Shown: positions 11,017-22,290 of the stretch, in pieces
How positions within the stretch are numbered: the stretch's first letter is position 1
How the letters are laid out: each line of letters opens with the position of its first letter
DNA from: Podospora bellae-mahoneyi
Lineage: Eukaryota > Ascomycota > Sordariomycetes > Sordariales > Podosporaceae
DNA: 64,000 nucleotides
Reading direction: 5' to 3'
Assembly (NCBI RefSeq): GCF_035222275.1
Contig: NC_085885.1
Coordinates: forward strand, 3,534,001-3,598,000
Notes under the pieces: model-generated
Told to the model about the DNA's origin: nothing
Databases searched by the model: none
Seen by the model: the letters and a program-made list of their open reading frames with translations, nothing else
Position numbers and translations under genes: made by a program

Positions 11017-12726
11017 CTAAAGATTGGTCCTTTGTGGGGAGATAAACCCCTTGCCTTGGCCCGTGGCCAAGGACGTCTTTCTGGTTCGACACTCTGTCCT
11101 CCTAGGAATTATTCGTCCAAGAAATTTCCTCAGAGAGGAGGGAGAGGCTCCAGAAGGCTCCATGGCATAGGGTTGTTCAACCATCCGCCAGTGTCGGCCC
11201 ATGACCAACTCGTAAAATGACTCGAATGGTGCCAGTCTCGTGATGAAGTCTGCCTCTTCATTTGATGTAGCAACCGATGATCGTTCGTTCACCGGGGTCG
11301 GCTCATCCATCGAGTCATGGCTCATTCACGCGGTTTGCTTATTGAGGAGGGTCGTGACTGGTACTTCCTCGGGCAATGTTTGCTCGGCCAGTGTTGTGGA
11401 CGGCAATTTATGATATGCCCACAGTCTTGCAGCTGGTTCGGCGCTGGCGTTGTTGTTCCAGTAATCATTGTTCCATTGGTTACCGTCATCATAACTTGGC
11501 GCAGGATCATGGAGAGGCCACATCGCGGCGCTCACTCTATCCACCCCATGCCAGAACCGGTTCCGCCAACTCTATACCCCCCCTCTTTTTCCCACTCCTA
11601 GCTTGGATTCCTCTGACCAAAAGAGCAAGGGTCTCACCCAAAGCCACACACAGCCCCGTCCCTCATCTCGTCAAGTCCATCCCAGATCTGTGTACCCCGG
11701 TGGAAGAAGCTCCAGATAGCCTCAGCCTGGCAGCGATAACTCCCAAATCTCACCACCATTTTCCTAATCGGCAACTTTCTCCGTGGTTGAAGCACCCCCC
11801 CCCCCAAATGAACCCCCAAGGCTGACTTTTCTCCCAAGCCTCCACCTACCCAGCTCCTACACCGGCGGCTAAACAACCGTGCCAGCGATCTACTATTGAC
11901 TTTTCGGACCGTCCCCAATAAACACCAAAACCCTGCCATGTCTCAGTTCGCCAGTTGTAGCTCCGTCAAAAACATCCGTAGGAATCTCATGAACCGGATT
12001 CCGATTCCTGGTGACCATAATCCGCCCATCTCCAACCAACGCCCGGGGCCCGTCGAGCAACACCTGCATTCTAGTGTCCTGATTCACAAGCGCACTCCCG
12101 CTTGCTGGCGAGATCCTGCATCAGTGATTGAAGAAGCGGCTTGCGCTTTTCCGGTCGAAAAAGGTTAGTTCCGCCGCCGAGGTGCTGTGGCCGTATCAGG
12201 GCGCGGGAGCGGGAGCGGGAGCGGGAGCGAGCGAAGGCGCGTGCGCTGGTGTTGTCGAGCCAGAACGACATGGTGAGTTCGATTCTTGATTTGCATTGTC
12301 TTTGTTCGCAAGCAGTTATCAAGGGTGATGATGGCGTCTTATCCTCTTGACAGACCCCTGGGTTCCAATCTCAATTCGAATGTCAGCTCCACTGAGCCAC
12401 ATGATCAAAATGTACTCGACGATGTTTCCCAGCGCGAAGAGTGTGGAATATTGGAGAGGAGGGATAAACCAGCTGTCTTTACTTGAGAAAAAATTCCAAG
12501 AAGTTGAAGAAGGGGTAGCGAAGTATACACCACCGAGCTCAGCCGTAACCAAGTTACCAAAACCAATAGCATGTTGGTGGGACTGCGGCAGCAGTGTAGT
12601 CGAGCGTGCCTGAGGTACTTTTATGCCGACATTGGATGTGTTGACGGCGATGCCTGCCTCGGCGGAAGTCAAAGAATGAAAGAGGGGTGTTTGAGCTCGA
12701 CAGGCACACAACCTTAACGACAACAA
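11017..12726 (-). CDS. Unresolved multi-exon gene, product unknown
   Basis: Several minus-strand frames here have natural composition and follow each other in order: about 12357-12600 (WFIPPLQYSTLFALGNIVEY and GADIRIEIGTQG), 12110-12284, 11893-12110, 11634-11840, 11326-11544 and 11017-11325. One join is reasonable: exon end 12356, intron 12285-12355 (GTCTGT...CAAG), giving IGTQG then IELTMSFWLDNTSARAF in frame. The other boundaries could not be settled, and the last two blocks share one frame separated by a TGA. A competing plus-strand reading exists, with a GTGAGT...GCAG intron at 12271-12316. I do not recognise the protein. Treat the extent as approximate and the locus as possibly broken. 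Confidence 0.33.
12205..12228. repeat. GGGAGC hexanucleotide microsatellite
   Basis: Four perfect tandem copies of GGGAGC flanked by related GC-rich sequence. On the minus strand it would encode a short Arg-Ser run (RSRSRSRS) in the unresolved locus; on the plus strand an Arg-Glu run. Confidence 0.85.
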
Positions 12727-14850
12727 TCAAGTGAATTGGAAGGGCAAAAGAAGTGGATACTTGTCTCCCGGGCTAGAGCAGGCGAATGCTATAGGCATCC
12801 TACTCTTTTCTAGATATCGAATAGGAAGAGTCACCATGAAAGCTTGAAAGCCTGTTTACTTAAATATGCAACTTCGTAAGGTAAGCATCTGCAATAGCAA
12901 ACATCTCTCATAGTAGTAGTCATGAGGCTTCGCCCTTTGAAGCCTGACTAGCCAAAGATGATAGCCGGCTGCAACACACATAGTTCTTGTCGATGCCTTT
13001 GCCACCAGAAACAGCGAATTCCGAGCCCATTCTACCGCTACACCTTTCATCAAGATTCAAGGTAACATGAGAACTTTTTGCGTCGAAAGCTCTCACCTCT
13101 ACCGAAAGTTACAGGCTGCTTTTTCCACACGTCTTCTACCAAAAATGGGTGCCACGTCATATTGCAGGGACAGCAGCTCAACACGCCAGTCATTTAAGTT
13201 CTGGATGACCCGGTGAGATGATCATCGAAAATAGCATATTTCTTGACCAAGCTCATCAACGGGAGAATTACACCTTCGAGCGGTGGTTGAGGACTCTAAC
13301 GAGGACAAACTGTGATCAGACCAAATCGATGAGGAAGGCACTGGAGGACAAAAGACCCCATTCAAAGCCATCATACTGTCAGAAGATTCGAGCTAGCATC
13401 ATAAGTTAAAAGTATGTGGCTTGCCAGCTTGCTGATATTCATATCTTGTCTTGTCTCACTGTCCCGATGGTCAACCAGGATGCGTCAAGGATCACAAAGC
13501 CGCCCCCCGTTACTTGGCATGTTCCAGCCAGCCAGATGTCAGAAAAGCCGGCGGCAGATGGTGAGCTGCAAAAACCCACCGTGAAGCATCGGGAGACGGT
13601 TTCAAAACCAAACGGATCTGGGTACTGATCAGCAACGGTTGCGCAAGCCGGAAGCCAAGCATTCCTTGAATCAACACGGACCAGCCATGACATCTGTGCC
13701 AGAGGCGGGGGAGACCGCAGGACGTTGTGGAATGGGCCGCCGGTTTCGAGCGCCGTCTTCCACAGCAAGCGCCGCCGAGCTGTCATCAACAAGTCGGTTT
13801 CGAAAAGTCTTTCCTCTGCTTCGGGAAGGCTGTCAGAAGCTTGTGTGTTGCAGCGAGACGCCGTTGGTTCCAAACGCCGCTCGTCCGTTGCGGTGGACTT
13901 TTAGCAGCTTGGCATATCACGTGAGAGGTTCCGCATTGGTGGAGATGTGTCGTGTTTGTGGAGACTGATGGCTGGTGCACTGTTTTTGTTATTTCGGGTA
14001 CGAAGCCAACCCGGCCAATCTCACCGCAACATGCCGGCCGCTAATCCACTCCTGTCAGCTGTTGGAGGGCAATAATTCGATCCAAATTTCGTGTTCTTGT
14101 CGTTTGTTCTTGGAGAATATGAAGATATCGGAGGTCCAAGATATCGATGGGTTCTCGATGGTGATGCAATGCCAACCGGAATCAGGAGTTTCCAACCGCA
14201 ACAGAAACTTGGAATAGCGCCCAGCTCGGGGAAGCTAGGACCAGTGGACTGACCACTCAATTGGATCGACTTTGGGACCTGCAGCAATCGCTGGTCCAAT
14301 CCGGCATTGGCAGCCAAATGGCAGATCCGCGCGATATCCGGTTTCCAATGATGGCAGCGTGCTAGGGTGTAAGTGCCTAAAGAAGACACGGACAACTGGG
14401 CCAGACCGTCTGCTGCCAACCTCTGCCAACCTCTACCAACGACCATTGGCGCTTGGCGGTCTAATTAACGAGCGACAGACCACCCTTGGCCCACGCAATG
14501 CAGCTCTTGGATCGAGTCTTGGCCTGAGTCTTGGGGTGGCTATGCACCCCCTTTATCGAGGTTTCGGGATTCCGGGGGTGTGCCTGTTTTAATCTCCCTC
14601 TCTCCTGAAAATCCGCTTCCATCCCTCTCTTTTTGATCCGAAAAAAACATTCCAACAAACCTCTTCCTTCTCAGTCAATCGCTCATCGACTGCTTCTTCA
14701 CCCCCAGGCCATTCCGCTCGTTTTGGTGGCCTTTTTCAACCACGCTATACATTTAATTTTTTATCCAAATAGACGCCCCTGAACCCGACTGTTTTCCATA
14801 CAAACCACGATAGGATCCTGATATCGAATTCACCACCACATCACGCCACA
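12727..14850. other. Long intergenic region upstream of the GH72 gene
   Basis: About 2.1 kb with only short, unnatural frames. Its last part, about 14580-14710, is rich in pyrimidines (ctccctctctcctg and similar tracts), a pattern often seen in promoters and 5' leaders of strongly expressed fungal genes, and so probably serves the GH72 gene. No other gene was recognised. Confidence 0.5.
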
Positions 14851-16273
14851 ATGAAGACCACGACTGTTTTGTCCGCGCTCGCGGCTGCCGCTGCTGTGAA
14901 CGCTACCCCAACTGCCACTCTCCCCCTCAAGGCCCGCCAGACGGAGCTTGAGCCCATCACTGCCACCGGCAACGCCTTCTACAAGGGCAAGGAGAGATTC
15001 TTCGTCCGCGGTATCGACTACCAGCCAGGTGGTGCTGCCGCCAATGTCGACCCTCTGGCCGATCCCAAGGTCTGCAAGCCCGACATCGAGAAGTTCAAGA
15101 AGCTCGGCATCAACACCATCCGTGTGTACTCGACCGACAACTCCAAGGACCACGATGAGTGCATGGAGGAGCTCGCCAAGGCCGGCATCTACGTCGTCCT
15201 TGATGCCAACAACCCCCTGTACTCTATCAACCGTGACGACCCTCACACCTCGTACAACGCCATCTACCTCCAGAGCGTCTTCGCCACCATTGATGCCTTT
15301 GCCAAGTACACCAACACCATGGCTTTCTTCTCTGGCAACGAGGTCATCCACGACCACGCCAACACCACCCTCACTGCCCGCTACGTCAAGGCCACCGACC
15401 GTGACATGCGCCGCTACATCAAGGCTCGCAAGTACCGCAAGATCCTGGTCGGATACTCTGCCGCCGATGTAACCGAGAACCGTCTCCAGACTGCTGACTA
15501 CTTCAACTGCGGTACCGATGAGGAGCGCAGCGACTTCTTCGCCTTCGTGAGTTGACCGATTTGACCGGGCCCGAGGCCGTCACACTAACATGATGCAGAA
15601 CGATTACTCTTGGTGCACTAGCAACTTCGTCGAGTCCGGCTGGGATCAGAAGGTCAAGAACTTCACCGGCTATGGTCTTCCCATCTTCCTGTCCGAGTAC
15701 GGCTGCAACCACAACGTCCGTGACTTTGGAGAGCTCGAGTCCCTCATGCACCCCAACATGACCAGCGTCTACTCCGGTGGTCTCATGTACGAGTACTCCC
15801 AGGAGCCCAACGAGTATGGTATCGTCAAGATTGAGGGTGGCGACGAGGGCAACGGTTTCGACCAGACTGGCAAGCGCACTGAGTTGCAGCCCGAGTTCAA
15901 CAACCTGGTCAAGGCCATGAAGGCTTTCCCCGCCCCCAAGGGTCTTGCCGGCGCCAGCACCGAGAACAAGGCTTCCAAGTGCCCTGAGAACAACGACCAC
16001 TGGATCGTCAGCACCGTCCTTCCCGAGATTCCCGAGGAGGCCCTTCAGTACTTCGAGAACGGTGCTGGCAAGGGCCCCGGCCTTAACGGCAAGGGCTCCC
16101 AGTGGGCTGGCCACGTCGCTTCCAAGAGCCCCGAGTTCCCCGATGGAGATGCCCAGGGCAGCACTGGCGGCTCTGGCTCCGATGACAACGAGAACGCTGC
16201 TCCCCGCGGCGCTGCCTCGATCCTCTTTGTCTCCGGCCTCGTTGCTCTCGTCGCCGGTGTCATTTCCCTGTAA
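14851..16273 (+). CDS. GPI-anchored 1,3-beta-glucanosyltransferase, GH72 family
   Basis: Two exons, 14851-15546 and 15599-16273, give 456 residues; the intron opens GTGAGT, has CTAAC and ends GCAG. Residues 1-19 form a signal peptide. The GH72 domain follows with both catalytic acids: Glu164 in FFSGNEVIHD (acid/base) and Glu265 in FLSEYGCNH (nucleophile). There is no CBM43 Cys-rich module, so it is of the Gel1-like short class. The C-terminus is Ser/Gly-rich then a hydrophobic tail (ILFVSGLVALVAGVISL), typical of GPI attachment. The enzyme cuts and rejoins beta-1,3-glucan chains in the cell wall. Codon use is strongly biased to C-ending codons, implying high expression. Confidence 0.95.
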
Positions 16274-16936
16274 ATAACGCCATGTTTTGGGTGTTGCTTT
16301 GTTTTTTTGTTTTTGGACATAGGATACAGTTGAAGCGCTTGTGCTCTTTTTGGATAAAAAATGGGATGTTTTTTTGACAAGGTTTTTTTCTCTGGGTTCT
16401 TACATGAGCGCATTATGAACAGGTAATACCCGGGACATTTTGGTATCTGTTTCAGAGGCGGGTTTTTCGGCTGTACATGTTTGATAAAATACATGAATGT
16501 GATTTAATGCTAATCGTACCTACATTACGCTTCTCGCTCGTGCCTACTCCTGTTGTCGAAACTTGCTTCTCATTGCAGCAATCTGGGAATTGAGGGACTA
16601 TCACGTGGACTTGCTCATTTCTCGTCCTACCTCTGTCGTCTTCAATTCCAGGTTGTGGCCCAACCGACTCCCAGCCTGTCACATTGCGATTCAGCACACC
16701 TTCAAGGCCAGGACAGCCCTATCAGATCTTGTCATGGCGACACAGATGCTACTCGTCTTCAGAAGCATACAGCAGCTTGGGCAATTACCCCGCTGGCACC
16801 CGACTGTGGGCCTCACATAGGTATGGTTGTCCATAAAACACTGATACAGGACACTAGCAGACGCAAACCCCTTTCTGATTTTACATTACGCGCGACCACC
16901 CAAAACAGTCCTCAACCATCATCGAACACATACACC
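16274..16936. other. Intergenic between GH72 and DUF4238 genes
   Basis: Starts with the T-rich 3' end of the GH72 transcript. The second half remains open in the same frame as the DUF4238 protein, but the residues do not look conserved, so it is treated as 5' leader and promoter. Confidence 0.45.
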
Positions 16937-19422
16937 ATGGCTTCACAGAGCCCCCAATATCAACACTTTGTTCCTCAGTTCCTCCTTCGTAACTTCTCTC
17001 ACCCCTACAAGCCAGATGGACCAACCAAAGGCCGCAAATTCCAAAAGGGGATGTTCCCAAAAGACAAAGTCGTTCGGCACGTTGATTTCGCGGTTGATCC
17101 GCCTGTTATTTGTGAGAGTCCCGTCAACCGGATCTTGGGACTGGTCAACATGTACGACAACCCGAACAAGCCAACCGCTTTGCAACGAGAGGTCGAGATC
17201 CTGTTCTCCAAACTTGAACATCAAGCTAGCCAGATCTTCCGCAAGATAAGCAAGGCTTTCGAGCAGAAAAGTACCGTGGTTTCAATGTCACGAGCTGAAC
17301 GCGATCTCTTGCGCAAGTTCCTCTTCCTCCTCATGTACCGGAACAGAGGGTTTCATACCCGCTTCAACCATGCCACGCCCGACGGGTACAACGAGGATGA
17401 TAAGGAGCTTGTGCGCGAGTACATGCGCAAGAACAATATCATCACGCCACTGGATGTATGGCTCGACGGGATCAAGACCATCATCGAGCTCCCTATGGAC
17501 CCGGAAACGAAGTGGCTGGGGGTGTTGATGGGCAAGATGTACCCTCAAGACGCCATGTGGTTCTGGTTACACGTTGAGTTCTCCTACATGGCTATTCTCA
17601 CCCCTGCAGAGGATGGCGACGAGTTTATTCTGACCGACAACGCGTATGCGATATTCGAAGGCCCCAGTACTTCTGCGCTGGATGCGGAGACGCAGGAAGT
17701 CATTGATACTGATTATCTTCCCCTTCATACATTTGCACCTATTTCACCCAAGCTCTTGATCGTGCTCCGAGCCGACATATTTCCCGATCCCCTGGAAGAC
17801 GCTGATGAGCGTGTTAGGGAGGCGCGGAAACTTAAGCGATTAGCATGTCGTGCACCCTTGGAATCCCCAGGCTCGGAGAAGGTTCGCTCATTGCTGGCGG
17901 ACCTTCCCATCTCAAAAGCTCGAAACAACTACACGGTGATCGTTGATAGCCGACTTGAATTCAAAGCCGGGCAGCCTCCTAAAAGAAGTCAAACAGACAG
18001 ATTCGACTTCACCATCTTCCCTGTCAAACAAAACCACGTCAACATGATCAACGGGATTCTTTTGGACAGTTGTGCCCCTTGTACAAGCATCGTGTTTGAG
18101 TCTCGTGACGCCTTTGCCCGCACACTCGAGTGGTATCTCACTGCACCTTGCAGCATGGGCAAAGTGTTGAGTGGGAAACACAGGGAGATCCGCCGCCGGG
18201 CTTTGTTCAAGTTGGAAGCAATCTCCCGAGCCTTGGGTTCGCAAAAGGAAACCAAGTGGGTAGATGGAGAAGAAGTTGTGATGGACAATATCGAGCAGCG
18301 GCGAGCAGAGAACCTTGACAAGCAACGCAATCTTGTGCGGCTCATGAAGGCAGATCTTGACGGTCTATACGAAGGAGTTCACAGGCAGGCAAGCAAATAT
18401 GGAAGGCCATTCAGATCGAAGTCTTATCACCCATACTTTCTCCTGGGTAAGTCTTCCATGTCTACGCTGCATTGGTCGACGCTCACGGTGTCTAACAAAC
18501 TATCTCATACACAGGTGGCTCATGGTATACAGCAGAGGAGGACTTTGTACAGGCTAACTTGATACGAAGATTCAGAATCAAGATTGACCTCTGGTCTAAA
18601 GGGATGGTCGATGAAGTTATTCGGCAGAGAAACAGGAACTTGATCGAGACTGCCTACCTTCGGCTCCCGCCACGACGTGTTTGGCTGCTCATCAAGCTGA
18701 TCAGACTGATGTTACTTGCCGGTCCGAATAAGCCGGTAGACCTTAAGCTAGCAAAAAGCGAATTCGAGGGTCCAGAGGATACGATTGCACGGGGTATGTC
18801 CCGATGGGAGTTAAACTTTGATGACAGTCAAGGCTCACCGACCATAGTCCACCATCTTGTCACACCCGAAGTCCTAAACGACCTTCTCTGGAGGACTCAC
18901 ATCAACGACATGTATTCGAGACGGAATCATGGCGTCGACATTTGGGCCAGGCAGAACGGCGGCTGGGATCCTGCAGCGTGGGAGATGCCGTTTTTGCATC
19001 ACATACGGGGTGCGTAGAGTTGCACTCAATTCAGTGACTGAGGAAATTATAACTGACAATGTCATAGGAAGCATTAGAAACTGCGGTTAGGCCACTCTAA
19101 CTATCAAAAATGTGGCATTACTGACTCTAGCGTGCCAGGAATACCTGCAATCGAGAAGTTCGGACTGGAGGTTCCCGGATCTCCAACCCCCGCTTGCACC
19201 ATTGACACTTTTAGGGACATGAGACCGACGGATATACGCAAGATAATTGTCGAGCTCAATGTGAGGAAGCTAGCAGAGTTGGAATTTGACTCTCTTTTCG
19301 ATAACCAGGTGGAAGGTCACGATCTGTTGATGAAGTTCAAAAGGCTGTTCTTCCAGCTGTCATACCCAACCCCACCCTACACGTGGTTATTGGAAATGGC
19401 AGTTCGAGCTGGAGTGTTGTGA
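16937..19422 (+). CDS. DUF4238 domain protein
   Basis: Exons 16937-18446, 18515-19009 and 19139-19422 give about 762 residues. The N-terminus carries the family hallmark QHFVPQFLLRNFS, followed by the DUF4238 region (about residues 8-300) with the RDLLRKFLFLLMYRNRGFH helix and a DNAYAIFEGP segment. Intron 1 is canonical (GTAAGT...ACACAG). The second gap, 19010-19138, could be one intron or two introns around an 18-base exon (19068-19085); both keep frame. The function is unknown; DUF4238 proteins also occur in bacteria, often in variable regions. The start was set at the ATG just before the domain, since upstream residues look untranslated. Confidence 0.8.
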
Positions 19423-19489
19423 AGAAAATGGTAAACATTAAGCAGTCGTTCTTGCATTTCATAAATCATTATAACAGTCTACCGATCCA

Positions 19490-20544
19490 TCACTTCATAA
19501 TATCCCAAGCCGTAAGCCCCGTCTTGACCTCGTCACCGCTTTTCCTTCTGACCATACTCTCATCTTCCCCCTCCTTGGCCTTCTCGGTATCAGTCAGCTT
19601 CTTCTTCCGCTTCAGCTCAGCCCAAACGGAGACACCAATCCAGATGGCGCCAATAACACCTGCCACAGCGGCGTACACAGTCTTTTTCTGGTTTGTGGCT
19701 TGAGATAGATGCAGACCCAAGCCACCGGTGATGATGCCGATGATGATGCTGCCCCGGCCGTTGGCCAGGTGGAGCTGGGACCAGATCTGGCGCTTTTGCA
19801 CCTTGCGGAACTTGAGGTGGTGCACCACGCCGAGGAAGGGCTGGATGAGGAAGAGGACGAGAAGGACAAGACCAAGGATAGGGTGGTAGTTTGTCGATGT
19901 GCTTGACAGCTATCCGTTGTATTAGTGACACGGCGCGGTGCGGTGGAAAAGACGCGAGGGGAACATACCAGAGACCCGGACGGGATCCTGATAATCTTGA
20001 CGAGATAAACCCCCAGCGCAGCACCGCCAACATAGATGATTGTGGCAAACACCTGGAAGATGACATGCACCCAAAATCCCCACTTCCCTGGCAAGACTCG
20101 GAGGAGGATCGATCCAGTAGGAAACAAGACTACCATCGCCAGCGAGGCGAGGATCCCGTGGATGGTGCGGTACTTCATCGCTTGTTCGGTGTCGAACGGG
20201 GCGCGGTTGTTGTTGTTGTTGTTGCTGTTGCCATTGAGGTAGCGGTAGCGGTAGCCGCCTGCGTTGCCGCTGCCGAAGTAGCTGTTTGTTGATGACCCCG
20301 AGTTGGAGTTGGAGTTGGAGTTGGAGTTGGAGTTGGAGTTGTGGCTGCCAGAAGAGGAGGATGTGCCGTCGTCGTCGGTGTTGGAGGTGGTGGGGCGGTA
20401 TCCACTCCCGGAGCCGGTGCTGTCGCCGCCGGAGGAGGACCCACCGCCGCCGCCGCCGCGGGCTGCCTCAACGGCGAAAGCTAAACACGCGACGAGGAGC
20501 GCGATGTGGAGGAGGCGGAGGGTGAAGAAGGTGAGGGACTTCAT
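19490..20544 (-). CDS. Cytochrome b561-like membrane protein with low-complexity N-terminus
   Basis: Exons 19969-20544 and 19490-19909 give 331 residues; the intron opens GTATGT and ends GATAG. There is a signal peptide (LLHIALLVACLAFAVEA), then about 90 residues of Gly/Ser/Asn low complexity, including a Ser-Asn run and an Asn run. Four or more membrane helices follow with conserved His in the b561 pattern: TIHGILASLAM, FWVHVIFQVF, NYHPILGLVLL and FLGVVHHLKF. It resembles the b561 half of fungal DOMON-b561 proteins, but no DOMON domain is present. Such proteins move electrons across membranes, commonly using ascorbate or another reductant. Two repeat tracts in exon 1 could vary in length between strains. 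Confidence 0.8.
20211..20341. repeat. Trinucleotide and GGAGTT hexanucleotide repeats inside a coding exon
   Basis: Plus-strand GTT repeats (about 20211-20235) code for an Asn run, and about seven copies of GGAGTT (about 20300-20341) code for a Ser-Asn run, both in the b561-like protein. Units are multiples of three, so length changes keep the frame. Confidence 0.85.
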
Positions 20545-21842
20545 CTTGAGACCAGCACCCACTTCTACACCGAAAAAGAAAAAGTATGTACAACGAAGGT
20601 AGGGAAGGAGGTGAGGATCACGGTAACCGGGGGCGTGCCATGGCCTTTTAATTTGATCTTTGTTTTCGGTTTTTTGACAACCTGCAGTCATCCGACGTGG
20701 TACCAGAAAAGGTCCATCAGCAGCACTGCCTGACGGGACCTAGACCCTAGACCGCAGTCTTTGCGTGCCGGCCGCAGGGATGGGAACAGGTGTCTCGAGG
20801 CCTCCTGGGTGAGGTGGTGGGTGCGTTGCGGCGCAGGTGAGGTGGTGCAGTTTACTCCGGCGGGGTTGGGGTGATAGTTCCGAGCGCTAGTAGTTTGTAG
20901 TGAGAAGAGAATAGACGTGTGGCTGAGAAAGACATGTGGAAATTGGAAGCTGGGGATAGTTCTTGACTGCAAGCTGGAGATTCGGAGATTCTGGTCTGGG
21001 GCTTTGGAATGAATTTTCAACGAGTTTGGTGGCTGGCGATGCGATGCTCAAGATGCCCCGGGTGCGTGCCAAGATTCCAGTCTGAAAGCTTGACGCCCAT
21101 TTGCTCCCCAGGTCCTCCTGACAGGGCTTAGCATGAGTGGGTGAAAAGGCAAGAGGAGGGTAAAAACTGTCGGTTTACTGAGGTCTCAGACCCTTGGCAA
21201 CACAGGACTGAGATGGCACCTGTGAAAATCATCAGGTGGGGTTCTTGCTCGTCTCGATATATATAAGGATCTTTTGTTCGACGCTAAGGCATTCCAAGGA
21301 AAAATGGAGCAGAAAGACGAGGTGATGGATGTTGGCTCCCTCCCACTATCAATTCTTTCACCAAGCACTATTGCCAACCAACGTTCATTGGCTGGATTTA
21401 CGGATAGCTGAGCCACGCATCTCCATGCATAGGGCAGGCACAACGTGTGTTTGCATTGCAAGAGTTTGGGGCTTGTCACCGGCTGACAAAGGGTTTGGGG
21501 GTTAAAGACAAAGAGCTTGAACCCTCATCACAGATGGAGTTCTGACAATACAATTGTTTATTAGTAGACAATTGGTTGTATTTGAAACGAGCCACAAAGA
21601 CGCTATCAGTACCATTTAAGCCCACCCGCAACTCCCGTCCCCTTTCCAGTCTCAACTTCAAAAAACACATCCATCCACCTCGACAGTAATCTTGACCACC
21701 ATACCAAGCTGACGTCTCAAACAACTGGAGTGTACCGGGACGGTCAAGATTACCCAAGTTCTGTCGAGATTCACTCACCCTCCAAACAGATGCCCTCCTC
21801 CCCAAACCACAGCTAAGACCAAACTAACACCCCACAGCAAAA
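20545..21842. other. Divergent intergenic region, no gene seen
   Basis: About 1.3 kb between the b561-like gene (minus) and the CxxC protein gene (plus). No long natural frame. Presumably both promoters lie here. Confidence 0.45.
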
Positions 21843-22223
21843 ATGTGCGAATACTTTGACCTCTACCTCCACTGCCCCCGTTGCCACAAAAATTCCCCAG
21901 AACAAAAGGTGGAAGTCGCCCTCTGTCAGCTTGCGAGACACCTCACCGCTAATGTCAAGAGGAACGGAGGCATCTGCGACGATCTCAAAACCCGACATCT
22001 CACAGGAGTCTACATCGAAGAAGAGCTCTGTAAGCAGTGCAAAAACTCACCGAAAAGAAAGCCCATGTTTAAGGATTCGGACGCTGCGTTTAGACTCTTT
22101 TTTGCGCAGCTTTGGCGTCAGCACCGCGAGACTGAGATGCATCTTGACAAGGAGGATGGACCGAGGAAAGGGGTGAGGCAGGAGTTGGAGATTTCGAAGG
22201 ATGGGGAGAGTATGGTGTTCTAG
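21843..22223 (+). CDS. Small CxxC-containing hypothetical protein, 126 residues
   Basis: One exon with an ATG start directly after a CCCACAGCAAAA context. Two CxxC pairs, in HCPRCHK near the N-terminus and LCKQCKN around residue 63, plus Cys at about 28 and 44, suggest a zinc-binding fold. Residues are mostly charged; there is no signal peptide or membrane segment, so it is probably cytosolic or nuclear. The family is not recognised. A 20-base tandem repeat begins eight bases after the stop codon. Confidence 0.6.
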   Translation: MCEYFDLYLHCPRCHKNSPEQKVEVALCQLARHLTANVKRNGGICDDLKTRHLTGVYIEEELCKQCKNSPKRKPMFKDSDAAFRLFFAQLWRQHRETEMHLDKEDGPRKGVRQELEISKDGESMVF

Positions 22224-22230
22224 GAGGTAA

Positions 22231-22290
22231 GTAAAGACGTAGGAAGGTAGGTAAAGACGTAGGAAGGTAGGTAAAGACGTAGGAAGGTAA
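22231..22290. repeat. 20-bp minisatellite, three copies
   Basis: The unit gtaaagacgtaggaaggtag is repeated three times, the last copy ending taa instead of tag. It starts in the 3' UTR of the CxxC protein gene. Confidence 0.95.
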
